Shown in pieces: positions 25,996 through 33,769 of a stretch of 64,000 nucleotides of DNA. The DNA lies in the IMG/VR virus record IMGVR_UViG_3300032240_001333, positions 1 to 64,000 of that record; one strand, 5' to 3'. The DNA is from a virus. Every line of letters starts with the position of its first letter. The stretch's first letter is position 1. A program made the translations under genes and the position numbers. The notes beneath the pieces were generated by a model. The model made no database searches. It was not told the DNA's origin and saw only the letters and a program-made list of their open reading frames with translations.

Positions 25996-26499
25996 ATGGC
26001 TTCATTAGGTACAGCAGCAAAATTAATTGAAGTTGCAGAACAAGAAGTAGGAACAGTTGAAGGTCCTAAAGATAATGAAACTAAGTATGGTAAATTTACT
26101 AAAGTAGATTTTGCTCCATGGTGTGGTTCATTTGTTATGTGGTGTGCCAATCAAGCAGGAGTTAAAGTTCCAAATACTGTTCATACTCCAACAGGTGCAG
26201 CAGCATTTAAAAAAGCTAATGCGTGGATTGATGGAGATCTAGCAGATCCAGAGCCAGGAGATATTGCATATTTTGATTTTCCAGCAGATGGTGTAGATCG
26301 TATTAGTCACGTTGGAATTGTTGTTAAAGACAATGAAGACGGAACAGTTTGGTGTATTGAAGGAAATACTTCTGGTAACCCTAAAGGCAGCCAAAGAAAT
26401 GGTGGAGAAGTAGCCAAAAAACTTCGTGCATTTAGAAAAAATAAAAAAGGTGTACAAATTTCAATAGTTGGATTTGGAAGACCTGTCTTTAAAAAATAA
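25996..26499 (+). CDS. CHAP-domain endolysin
   Basis: 167 aa. Catalytic Cys motif DFAPWCGSFVMWCANQAG, catalytic His SHVGIVVKDN and EGNTSGNP, in CHAP order. No signal peptide and no separate wall-binding domain. Amidase/endopeptidase cleaving host peptidoglycan; adjacent membrane proteins would supply export. Confidence 0.85.
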   Translation: MASLGTAAKLIEVAEQEVGTVEGPKDNETKYGKFTKVDFAPWCGSFVMWCANQAGVKVPNTVHTPTGAAAFKKANAWIDGDLADPEPGDIAYFDFPADGVDRISHVGIVVKDNEDGTVWCIEGNTSGNPKGSQRNGGEVAKKLRAFRKNKKGVQISIVGFGRPVFKK

Positions 26500-26642
26500 T
26501 GAATGTTTATAAAGTAAAATTAGAAGTAGAGGTAGAAGTAGAAGCCTTTGATGAAAATGATGCTTTAGATTATTCAAATGATATATTTGGCATAGATGAT
26601 GAAATAACAAACGTTAAAGTAATTAATATTAAGGAGAAATAA
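26499..26642 (+). CDS. Small acidic protein
   Basis: 47 aa with YKVKLEVEVEVEAFDENDAL, a beta-then-helix pattern resembling antitoxin-like or DUF folds of under 60 aa. TAATG overlaps at both ends. Unknown. Confidence 0.5.
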   Translation: MNVYKVKLEVEVEVEAFDENDALDYSNDIFGIDDEITNVKVINIKEK

Positions 26643-27748
26643 TGGCTAAAGAAGGATACAAACCAACCGCAGGAATGCAGTCAGCAGCACGTCGTGCTAT
26701 TAAATTAAAAGAGCAAGGCAAAGCAAAAGGTGCTGGTACAGCAGTAGGATGGACTCGTGCAGGACAACTTGCTAGAGGAGAATCTTTAAGTTTAGATACA
26801 GTAAAAAGAATGTATTCTTTCTTTTCACGCCATGAAGTAGATAAAAAAGGTAAGGACTGGGGTAACGCAGAAAATCCATCAAATGGAAAAATTATGTGGT
26901 TAGCTTGGGGCGGAGATGCAGGATTTTCTTGGTCAAGAGCAATTGTAAACCGTGAAAAGAATAAAGTTAATAAAGCATACGGCAATGAGATTGTAGAAGA
27001 AATTAAATCAATGTTTGATGATGTCATTGATCCAATTACAGAAGAAATTCAAATTGATGATACAGAAGAAATTCAAAAAGCATTAAGAGCAGAAGTTTCT
27101 AGAGAGCAATTGTATGAATTAGTACAACATTTACATGAGGCAATTGAAGCCTTAGTTGAAACTCCAGACACTATAGAAGAAGATGATATGGCGGAAGAGT
27201 CTGATATTATGATCGAAGATGCTAATCCAGGAAACCCAGCTCCAATAGGAGATCCCGATAAAAATCCTATTAATTGGCCAATTGCTAAATCTGAAGAAAT
27301 GGAAGATTTAAATAAAGCCAAAGATAAATATGATAATGTAATTAAACCTAGAAAAGGTGAACCAGCAGATAAAGAATTATATGCCAGGATTATTGCTGAA
27401 GCTAAAAGAAAATTTGATGTATATCCATCTGCATATGCAAATGGATGGGTAGTTCAAGAATATAAAAAGCGTGGAGGAACATATAAAGTGTCAAAAAATA
27501 TATTTGAAGGATCATTTGACCCATATGATTTAGTAAAACGTAAATTTAGTCCTGAGTCAAGAAGAAGAATGGCAGATTCAGGAAATGCAATGCCAGATGG
27601 ATCTTATCCAATTGGCAATAAACAGGATTTAATGAATGCTATTCGTTCATGGGGACGTGGCGGATCAGATCCAAAAGTTAAAGCACATATCAAGCGTCGT
27701 GCAAAGGAATTAGGCGCCGAAGATATGATTCCAGAAAATTGGAAATAA
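26642..27748 (+). CDS. Three-module phage protein (head-region type)
   Basis: 368 aa. Module 1 (1-110): GYKPTAGMQSAARRAI, GTAVGWTRAGQLARGE, KRMYSFFSRHEVD, MWLAWGGDAG. An acidic linker follows. Module 2 (about 225-285): RIIAEAKRKFDVYPSAYANG. Module 3 (about 300-368): SPESRRRMADSGNAMPDGSYP, AHIKRRAKELGAEDMIP. Each module occurs alone or fused in phage proteins near head genes. Functions unknown; probably nucleic-acid or virion associated. Confidence 0.65.
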   Translation: MAKEGYKPTAGMQSAARRAIKLKEQGKAKGAGTAVGWTRAGQLARGESLSLDTVKRMYSFFSRHEVDKKGKDWGNAENPSNGKIMWLAWGGDAGFSWSRAIVNREKNKVNKAYGNEIVEEIKSMFDDVIDPITEEIQIDDTEEIQKALRAEVSREQLYELVQHLHEAIEALVETPDTIEEDDMAEESDIMIEDANPGNPAPIGDPDKNPINWPIAKSEEMEDLNKAKDKYDNVIKPRKGEPADKELYARIIAEAKRKFDVYPSAYANGWVVQEYKKRGGTYKVSKNIFEGSFDPYDLVKRKFSPESRRRMADSGNAMPDGSYPIGNKQDLMNAIRSWGRGGSDPKVKAHIKRRAKELGAEDMIPENWK

Positions 27749-27761
27749 TTATAAAAAACAG

Positions 27762-27805
27762 TTGACAAGGCTTAAAAAATCCCTGTATAATAGTATGCAG
27801 GGATT
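27762..27805 (+). promoter_or_regulatory. Promoter with -10 between perfect 8-bp inverted repeats
   Basis: TTGACA (27762-27767), 18 bp, TATAAT (27786-27791). AATCCCTG (27778-27785) and CAGGGATT (27798-27805) flank the -10. Strong operator-like design upstream of the WhiB unit. Confidence 0.65.
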
Positions 27806-27827
27806 CGCCCTTTATATTTAAGGAAAA

Positions 27828-28058
27828 ATGTTACATTTAAACGAACTTGGTGTAAACGTATTTATAAATAAATATAAATCATTAGTAAATGAAGCTTATT
27901 GGAATAATTACGATTTAATTATTTGGAAAAAAAATCAAAATGGATTTTTTAATGTAAAAGGAATGTTTAAAAATTCTTGGGGCACAGCAGATAAAGTATC
28001 TGTAAATTATAATGGAATGTGGGTTTTACCAAAACAATATGTCAAATATTTTAAATGA
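27828..28058 (+). CDS. Small protein, unknown
   Basis: 76 aa, basic and aromatic (NNYDLIIWKKNQNGFFNVKG, WVLPKQYVKYF). AAGGA before ATG. First gene of the WhiB transcription unit. Confidence 0.55.
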   Translation: MLHLNELGVNVFINKYKSLVNEAYWNNYDLIIWKKNQNGFFNVKGMFKNSWGTADKVSVNYNGMWVLPKQYVKYFK

Positions 28059-28350
28059 TTTAGGTGTTGATAAAGACGATCTGGATTGGTGGCACCTTTC
28101 AGTATGTCGTGGCATGGATACTAATTTATTTTATGATAAATATGAAAATGATCCAAAGATTGCAAAAAATATAGATGAGGCATGTCTAGCGTGTCCAGTA
28201 ATATCTATGTGTTATAAAAATGGAGTTAGCAATAATGAATACGGAGTATGGGGCGGAGTTTATTTAAGTTCTGGCGCAATAGATAAAGCTAGAAATATTC
28301 ATAAAACACCAGACGTATGGAAAAAATTAAAGGCAAAGAATGTTCATTGA
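28039..28350 (+). CDS. WhiB-family iron-sulfur transcriptional regulator
   Basis: 103 aa from ATG 28039. Four-Cys cluster SVCRGMD ... ACLACPVISMC and the GVWGG turn, preceded by an acidic segment, are diagnostic of WhiB. The basic C terminus (KAR...KKLKAKN) is the presumed DNA-binding tail. WhiB proteins are confined to Actinobacteria and their phages and work with the primary sigma factor region 4. Likely reprograms host or phage transcription. Confidence 0.9.
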   Translation: MSNILNDLGVDKDDLDWWHLSVCRGMDTNLFYDKYENDPKIAKNIDEACLACPVISMCYKNGVSNNEYGVWGGVYLSSGAIDKARNIHKTPDVWKKLKAKNVH

Positions 28351-28657
28351 TAAAAACAAAGATCATTTTAAATATGGAATTAACCAATGGACTGGGGAAC
28401 CAAACAAACCAGTTTTTTATACACCAGAAATGGCAAAAGCTTTAAGAGGAATAACTAAACCAGTAAACAACTTACAAATGGATGTTGTTAAATATCCAGA
28501 ATTTTTAGCATTAAGATTATATGAAGATAACTTTATACAATTTGAAGGAGTTAAAAAAGAAATGGTCATTGATTATGTAGCAAAAGCAAAAAAGCTAATT
28601 GAATCATATGGCGTAAGATGCGTGCTGGAAGGAGTCCCTAGTGAAAGAGTACTATGA
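28340..28657 (+). CDS. Conserved protein, unknown
   Basis: 105 aa with YGINQWTGEPNKPVFYTPEMA and a helical C-terminal half. Overlaps WhiB gene end by 11 nt and next start by 17 nt. Confidence 0.55.
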   Translation: MFIDKNKDHFKYGINQWTGEPNKPVFYTPEMAKALRGITKPVNNLQMDVVKYPEFLALRLYEDNFIQFEGVKKEMVIDYVAKAKKLIESYGVRCVLEGVPSERVL

Positions 28658-28844
28658 TAGAGTTTTAATAGTTTTTATTCACGATATGGGAATATATGGA
28701 TCTACAGAAAAATTAGGAGCATTTGCTTCTATAATTAAATATACAATAAATGGAGTGGAGCATGAAGAGTTGATTGATAATGATGAATTTGCAATCATGG
28801 ATGAGTTAGTATTTACACACGTAGAAGAGGATTATAATGGATAA
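28641..28844 (+). CDS. Small acidic protein, unknown
   Basis: 67 aa from GTG 28641 (GGAG upstream). Beta-rich N terminus RVLIVFIHDMGIYG, acidic C terminus. Coupled to both neighbours. Confidence 0.5.
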   Translation: MKEYYDRVLIVFIHDMGIYGSTEKLGAFASIIKYTINGVEHEELIDNDEFAIMDELVFTHVEEDYNG

Positions 28845-29073
28845 AGTACTTTGTTACTCATGTAATAAATCAAAAAATAAGCTAAATGTAAAAAAGTCTA
28901 GTTTACTAGCAATTAATTTATTAATGTGTGAAGGATGTATTACATCTAAATTTGAACCACGTTGGTTAATTGTAATTGCTGGAAGACAAAATGGTGCGGA
29001 TTCAGTAAGAGAATTTGTATTAAAAAAGAAGTATGTTGGAAATGAAATCTCTGCTTCTGAATTATTAATTTAG
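28837..29073 (+). CDS. Small zinc-ribbon protein
   Basis: 78 aa. CYSC and MCEGC pairs about 25 residues apart, then a basic region FEPRWLIVIAGRQNG. A familiar actinophage small-protein type; unknown role. Confidence 0.6.
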   Translation: MDKVLCYSCNKSKNKLNVKKSSLLAINLLMCEGCITSKFEPRWLIVIAGRQNGADSVREFVLKKKYVGNEISASELLI

Positions 29074-29086
29074 CAAACATTTACGG

Positions 29087-29092
29087 TATAAT
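29087..29092 (+). promoter_or_regulatory. -10 TATAAT upstream of 29103
   Basis: Ten nt separate the hexamer from ATG 29103, so the mRNA would have a leader of only about 3 nt. Confidence 0.5.
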
Positions 29093-29102
29093 ATGATATA
29101 TA

Positions 29103-29411
29103 ATGACCCTAGACCTGAACTCTATAATTATTGCCATAGCTGCAGCCGTATTGTCTGGCATGGGAACGGCAATTATTGCTGGATTGAACGATAATAAAAA
29201 AGAAAAAAATAGACAAAAAGAACGAGAACAAGATCAATTAAAATTAGAGGTTAAAGATCTTAAAATTGAATTATATCAATTAGAAAAAGAATTAACTGAC
29301 TGGAAAGATAAATATTATGATGCTATTCAGGAATTAATTTTAATTAAATCTGAGCTTGAAAATGCGCTTAGAGACCTTTCTGAGGTGGAATTTAACGAAA
29401 AAGAAGACTAG
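29103..29411 (+). CDS. Membrane-anchored coiled-coil protein
   Basis: 102 aa. N-terminal TM (IIIAIAAAVLSGMGTAIIAG) followed by about 65 residues of continuous charged coiled coil. Topology resembles spanin-like or cell-division-interfering proteins; no family recognised. Confidence 0.6.
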   Translation: MTLDLNSIIIAIAAAVLSGMGTAIIAGLNDNKKEKNRQKEREQDQLKLEVKDLKIELYQLEKELTDWKDKYYDAIQELILIKSELENALRDLSEVEFNEKED

Positions 29412-29431
29412 ACCTTCGAATTTATAAATAG

Positions 29432-29437
29432 TATACT
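29432..29437 (+). promoter_or_regulatory. -10 TATACT, leaderless start for 29444
   Basis: Six nt to ATG 29444. Confidence 0.55.
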
Positions 29438-29443
29438 AGTACT

Positions 29444-30013
29444 ATGACTGCCGTAGTAGCCCTAATTCATGAAAATAAAGTCCTCTTAGGAGGAGATGCT
29501 GCTGCATCCGATGATAAAAGTGGTTTAATTTTTTCTAGAACAGATCCAAAAGTATTTAAAGTAGGACAATTTGGTATTGCATTTGTTGATAGTTTTAGAA
29601 TGGGACAAATTTTACAATACAACTGGATCCCACCAGTTTATAAGCCAAGTGCTGGATTTAAAAACTTAGATAAATTTATGAGAACTAAATTTGTAGAGTC
29701 TATCAAAGAAGCATTTAAAGAAAATGGATATGGAAACCAAGTTCCAGGATCAAGCGAAGATGGTGATGAAGGCGGAGTATTCATTATTGCAGTTCAAGGT
29801 GCAGGCAGAATTTTTACAATGGATTCAGATTTTCATATAGGTGAAGCAGATTTACAATATATGGCAGAAGGAGCAGGACAAGAAATAGCTTTAGGTTCAT
29901 TATTTTCTACCACATCTATTAAGACCCCTCGTAAACGTGTTAGAATGGCTCTAGAAGCCTCTGCCAAGTTCAACATGTCAGTCAGACCCCCATTTACAAT
30001 AATTGAAGTTTAA
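29444..30013 (+). CDS. Proteasome/HslV-like Ntn-hydrolase
   Basis: 189 aa. After removal of Met, Thr1 begins TAVVALIHENKVLLGGD: Thr1 and Asp17 align with the proteasome catalytic residues, and Lys35 (DPKVFKVG) with Lys33. GAGQEIALGSLFS matches the conserved GSGG-like turn that positions the active site. A self-activating threonine peptidase of the T1 type. Partners (an unfoldase or assembly ring) are not in the window. Leaderless start makes Met-Thr the exact N terminus. Confidence 0.75.
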   Translation: MTAVVALIHENKVLLGGDAAASDDKSGLIFSRTDPKVFKVGQFGIAFVDSFRMGQILQYNWIPPVYKPSAGFKNLDKFMRTKFVESIKEAFKENGYGNQVPGSSEDGDEGGVFIIAVQGAGRIFTMDSDFHIGEADLQYMAEGAGQEIALGSLFSTTSIKTPRKRVRMALEASAKFNMSVRPPFTIIEV

Positions 30014-30015
30014 AG

Positions 30016-30021
30016 TATAAT
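30016..30021 (+). promoter_or_regulatory. -10 TATAAT, leaderless start for 30028
   Basis: Six nt to ATG 30028; begins 2 nt after the upstream stop. Confidence 0.55.
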
Positions 30022-30027
30022 AATATT

Positions 30028-30240
30028 ATGGATGATATTGGAGATTTAAGCCCTAAGAATTACTCTCAGGCTATGGATCTAAGAGGTACTCCAACACATG
30101 TATGTCCATGCGGTTGTTTTGTATGGAATGTTAAAGTAACTTTTTATGATTATGAAATTGTTCAATATTTTTTAGATATGGAATGTGCAAACTGCGGAAG
30201 CTTAGCAACCGCCCCAACACCAGAGGATAGGCCAGAATGA
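30028..30240 (+). CDS. Small zinc-ribbon protein
   Basis: 70 aa. VCPCGCF and CANCGS pairs, 35 residues apart, acidic ends. Stop overlaps next start (ATGA). Confidence 0.6.
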   Translation: MDDIGDLSPKNYSQAMDLRGTPTHVCPCGCFVWNVKVTFYDYEIVQYFLDMECANCGSLATAPTPEDRPE

Positions 30241-30407
30241 GAAAATCAGAAAGACTAAGACTACTTGAAATGCAAATTATTAAAATGGAATTTGAATTAG
30301 ATTTATTAAACAATATGCTTGCAACTTTATTAGAAGCCAACAACCTTGCTCAGCCACAATTAGATGCTGGTAAGTGGTATCAAAGAAGGCTAGATAAAAA
30401 CTCTTGA
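30237..30407 (+). CDS. Small coiled-coil protein
   Basis: 56 aa, amphipathic helix (RLRLLEMQIIKMEFELDLL) and basic C terminus. Its last codons overlap the -35 of the next promoter. Confidence 0.55.
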   Translation: MRKSERLRLLEMQIIKMEFELDLLNNMLATLLEANNLAQPQLDAGKWYQRRLDKNS

Positions 30408-30433
30408 CATATACCCTACTAATTTAGTAGAAT
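30404..30433 (+). promoter_or_regulatory. Promoter with palindrome, leaderless start for subtilase
   Basis: TTGACA (30404-30409), 18 bp, TAGAAT (30428-30433), 6 nt to ATG 30440. Inverted repeat CTACTAA-T-TTAGTAG (30416-30430) overlaps the -10. Confidence 0.65.
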
Positions 30434-30439
30434 GTAGAC

Positions 30440-31372
30440 ATGAATAAAAAATTAATAACTGCAATTTCAGCGGTAACTTTAATGCTACCAATTACATTTA
30501 TTACTGCAGAGGCTAAGGCGGATACACAAGCCCCTGCAGTTGCTGTATTAGATACAGCCTTAGATACTTCATTACCAATTTTTAAAGATAGAATTGCATA
30601 TGAAGTATGTATTTTGGAATGGGCCTCATGTCCAAATGGTCAAAAGTTTATGGAAGGCACAGGATCAACAGTGCTTCCATCAAATATTATTTTACAAAAT
30701 GGGTTTGATCATGGAACACAAATGGCATCAATTGTTGCCAATACAGATCCAAACGTTAAAATTGTATTTGTTAGGATTATTGGAAATACAAAAGCTGGTG
30801 CACGACAAACTACTAGCGAATCAACTGTAGCGTTAGCATTAAAATGGGTATTAGATAATAAAGATCGTTTTAATATTCAAGCAGTTTCAATGTCTCAGGG
30901 TCATCATAATTTAACTACTTTAACTGATTACTGTCCTAAAACAACAATGACTAAATCATTAGTAACATCGTTAATGCAGGCACAAATTCCAACTTTTTTT
31001 CCTGCTGGTAATGGAAGGGATTATGAAAGATTAGATTGGCCAGCATGTATTGACGAATCAATTTCTGTTGGAATGACAGATCAATATTCACAAATTGATA
31101 ATTATTCTAATTATGATTTTAAAAAATTAGATTTTTATGCTTTGGGTAATTTATTAGTAACTATGCCAGGAGGTATTGTTAAGTATGCTGCTGGCACTTC
31201 AGCATCGACACAAGTTGCAGCAACTACTTGGGTAGCAGTTAAAAATAAAAATCCTAATTTAACTTATCAACAAATATTTGATATTCTTTCAAAAACCTCA
31301 ACCTCAACTAGAGGTTCTAGAGGACAGGTTGGTAAATTAATTGACTATAAAGGAGCATTAGATGTCAGATAG
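30440..31372 (+). CDS. Secreted subtilisin-like serine protease (S8)
   Basis: 310 aa. Signal peptide (MNKKLITAISAVTLMLPIT ... AEAKA). Catalytic triad motifs in order: VAVLDTALDTS (Asp), GFDHGTQMASIVA (His), PAGNGRDYE (oxyanion Asn), AAGTSASTQVAATT (Ser). No long propeptide. Would act outside the membrane on envelope proteins; rare cargo for a phage. Confidence 0.88.
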   Translation: MNKKLITAISAVTLMLPITFITAEAKADTQAPAVAVLDTALDTSLPIFKDRIAYEVCILEWASCPNGQKFMEGTGSTVLPSNIILQNGFDHGTQMASIVANTDPNVKIVFVRIIGNTKAGARQTTSESTVALALKWVLDNKDRFNIQAVSMSQGHHNLTTLTDYCPKTTMTKSLVTSLMQAQIPTFFPAGNGRDYERLDWPACIDESISVGMTDQYSQIDNYSNYDFKKLDFYALGNLLVTMPGGIVKYAAGTSASTQVAATTWVAVKNKNPNLTYQQIFDILSKTSTSTRGSRGQVGKLIDYKGALDVR

Positions 31373-31571
31373 AATGACAGTTCTTGAAGAAATTATTAAA
31401 GAAGTTTCTGCAGAGTTGTATCAAAAATGGTACAACGCAATGCCAGAAGAAGAAAAAAATGAATCTTCATCTGAAGCTTTGGCTAAAAATGCTGGAGAAA
31501 CCACATTTTTTGTAGTCCAAACTTTTATGAATAAGTTTAATTCAGCAGCAGAAGAGTTAAAAGATAAGTAA
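31362..31571 (+). CDS. Small helical acidic protein
   Basis: 69 aa, Glu/Lys-rich helices, no Cys. Overlaps subtilase end by 11 nt and thioredoxin start by 1 nt. Confidence 0.5.
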   Translation: MSDRMTVLEEIIKEVSAELYQKWYNAMPEEEKNESSSEALAKNAGETTFFVVQTFMNKFNSAAEELKDK

Positions 31572-31876
31572 TGATAGAGATTACAGATCTAACATTTACC
31601 GATCATTTATCTCAACATGATATACTAGTAGTTGATTTTTGGGCCACATGGTGTAGACCATGCAAAATGTTTTCCCCAATTTTAGAAGAAATTGCTAAAG
31701 AAAATAACATTTGGATTGCTAAGATTGATGTAGATGAAAACCCAGAATCTGCTCAAAAGTATGAAATCTCATCAGTACCAACTACAATAGTATTTGAAAA
31801 AAAAATGCCAGTTAAAACAATAATTGGTGCAAAGCCAAAACATCAAATGCTTGAGGAATTAAAACAATGGCTATAG
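31571..31876 (+). CDS. trxA: Thioredoxin
   Basis: 101 aa. VVDFWATWCRPCKMF (redox WCRPC), KIDVDENPESAQKYEISSVPTTIVF with cis-Pro, single thioredoxin fold, no signal peptide. Reduces disulfides, plausibly regenerating the phage class II ribonucleotide reductase at 61594. Confidence 0.92.
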   Translation: MIEITDLTFTDHLSQHDILVVDFWATWCRPCKMFSPILEEIAKENNIWIAKIDVDENPESAQKYEISSVPTTIVFEKKMPVKTIIGAKPKHQMLEELKQWL

Positions 31877-32043
31877 AATTTCTTGATGTTCAATCTTGGT
31901 ATGAATATGGTCGCAAAAAGAATTGGGTATCAGAAGTATTTTGTGATACACATGAAGGCCCTCCATTAACTGATGAAGAGGCTAAAGATTGGGAAGAGGG
32001 CGGAGATCCTTGCTCTTTCCATATTAAATTATGGGATCAATAG
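31867..32043 (+). CDS. Small acidic protein
   Basis: 58 aa, Trp/Asp/Glu-rich (SWYEYGRKKNWVSE, EEAKDWEEGGDPC). Starts inside the thioredoxin gene. Unknown. Confidence 0.5.
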   Translation: MAIEFLDVQSWYEYGRKKNWVSEVFCDTHEGPPLTDEEAKDWEEGGDPCSFHIKLWDQ

Positions 32044-32066
32044 AATTCCACGCCCATAAGGGGTGG
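32041..32066 (+). promoter_or_regulatory. -10 TAGAAT and 5' hairpin for 32090
   Basis: TAGAAT (32041-32046) overlaps the upstream stop; CCACGCCC-ATAA-GGGGTGG (32048-32066) would form a leader hairpin, followed by AAAGGAG. Confidence 0.5.
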
Positions 32067-32089
32067 ATGTTAAAGGAGAAAAAAAATAA

Positions 32090-33706
32090 ATGAGTTCATT
32101 TAAAGATATGTCTAAACTGAAGCGTATAGCTATCGCTACAGTTTTAGCATTGACGTTTGGTGCGTTATCAGCACTCCCGTCTAATGCAGCACACAATGCA
32201 GACACCTTATCACTTGATACTAATTCAACTACAATTATTGCTGGTGAAACAGCAACCGCAGTTGCATCTGTATCATTTTTGGCAACAAACTCAGGAGATA
32301 CAATTACATTGACATCTTCTGTTGTTAGCTTACCTTCAGGTGCTGCACAATTGGCAGTTCTTTCTGTAAAGGAAACTACTAGTGCAGTTGTAACAGTATC
32401 AGCAGATAAATATACTGCAGATATTTCATCAACAACTAATAGTCTTACAGCAGTATCTGCTAAATTAAACTTAAATCTTGTTGCTCCAAGCGTTGCTGGA
32501 ACATACGTAATTAAGTTAACACCTACAGTAAAAGGTGGCGGAGGATCATTAAATTCATCTGCAGTCCTATGGTCAGTAGTAGTAACAGCAAAAGATGTTT
32601 ATGCATCTGCTTCAACAACTACATCAATCATTAATTCAGGTGAAACAATTTCAGCAACTACTGATGCAACAGTATATGCTTCAAAAACAGTATCTTCCGA
32701 TGCTGCAGCAGTTATTGTTGTAACACAAAAAAATGCTGCTGGATCTTCTGTTGCAGAGTCATTAACAGCAACTGTTTTAGGATCTGGTTTAGTTGGTGCT
32801 GGTTCAAACCATGCAACAATGTCAGCATTGGGTCGCTCAATTTCAGTTAAAGCTGGAGATTATATTGGTGTATTTGCTGACGGTACTTCTGGTACTGGTG
32901 CAGTAACTATTACATCACAATCTGGTGTAGTACTAGCAACAGAAAAAATAACATTCTATGGTGATGTTGCTAAGGTAGTAACTACTGTAAAGAAGCCTGT
33001 AATTGCTACAGGAACAACAACAGATGTTCTATCTGCAGTAGCATACGATGCTAATGGAGTTATTGTAGGTTCTGGAACTCTTACTGCAACATCTTCTGAT
33101 CTAGCAGTAATTAGTAATTCAGCAACATCTGCTTCAATCGTAAATGGTGAAGCATTATTCCCTCTAACTGGTGTAAAAACTGGTGCTGCAGGTATTGTTG
33201 TAAAGAGCGGATCAATTTCTGCAGATACAGCAACTGTACGTGTAGAAGGAACTGCTGGTTCAGTTAAGTTAGCTTTTGATAAGGCTACATATGCTCCAGG
33301 AGAAGCAGCATTAATTACAGTTACAGTTCTTGATACTGTAGGATTAGTAATGTCTTCAAAGACACAATCTAATCTATTTGCAGATGGTGGAATTGTTTCA
33401 AGTTATGCATTCTCATCAGGAGATACCCTTACTGCAGTATCTGTAACTACAGATGCTAATGGTGTAAAGACATACAAGGTATTTATGCCAGCAACAGAAG
33501 GTGCTGTTACAATTACAGCAAAAGGTGGAACATTGCTTCCAGTTGCATCTCGTGTAGATGTAACCGCATCAGCAACAGTAGTAAACTCAGCAACAACTGC
33601 TCTTACTCAAATTGCTGCTTTGGCTGCTACCGTAACATCTCTTAAGACTTTAATTAATACCCTTATGGCTATTATTTTAAAGATTCAAAAGAAAGTTAAG
33701 GCCTAA
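32090..33706 (+). CDS. Secreted Ig-like surface protein
   Basis: 538 aa. Signal peptide (LKRIAIATVLALTFGALS ... SNAA). Then about five beta-sandwich (Ig-like) repeats, for example STTIIAGETATAVASVSF, TTSIINSGETISATTDA and DKATYAPGEAALITVTV. Ends in a hydrophobic/basic helix (LKTLINTLMAIILKIQKKVKA) that could anchor it. Low in Lys/Asn compared with neighbours; synonymous use favours GCT/GCA. Strong RBS, leader hairpin and strong terminator imply high expression. Host-envelope-like; could mask receptors. Confidence 0.7.
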   Translation: MSSFKDMSKLKRIAIATVLALTFGALSALPSNAAHNADTLSLDTNSTTIIAGETATAVASVSFLATNSGDTITLTSSVVSLPSGAAQLAVLSVKETTSAVVTVSADKYTADISSTTNSLTAVSAKLNLNLVAPSVAGTYVIKLTPTVKGGGGSLNSSAVLWSVVVTAKDVYASASTTTSIINSGETISATTDATVYASKTVSSDAAAVIVVTQKNAAGSSVAESLTATVLGSGLVGAGSNHATMSALGRSISVKAGDYIGVFADGTSGTGAVTITSQSGVVLATEKITFYGDVAKVVTTVKKPVIATGTTTDVLSAVAYDANGVIVGSGTLTATSSDLAVISNSATSASIVNGEALFPLTGVKTGAAGIVVKSGSISADTATVRVEGTAGSVKLAFDKATYAPGEAALITVTVLDTVGLVMSSKTQSNLFADGGIVSSYAFSSGDTLTAVSVTTDANGVKTYKVFMPATEGAVTITAKGGTLLPVASRVDVTASATVVNSATTALTQIAALAATVTSLKTLINTLMAIILKIQKKVKA

Positions 33707-33719
33707 ATAAATTAATATT

Positions 33720-33750
33720 GGGGCAAGGGAAACCTTGCCCCTTTATTTTT
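33720..33750 (+). terminator. Strong terminator with GAAA tetraloop
   Basis: Perfect 9-bp stem GGGGCAAGG/CCTTGCCCC, GAAA loop, then TTTATTTTT. Confidence 0.9.
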
Positions 33751-33754
33751 AAAA

Positions 33755-33763
33755 TGGTAAAAT
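33755..33763 (+). promoter_or_regulatory. Extended -10 TGgTAAAAT, leaderless start for 33770
   Basis: Six nt from TAAAAT to ATG 33770. Confidence 0.55.
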
Positions 33764-33769
33764 AGATTT

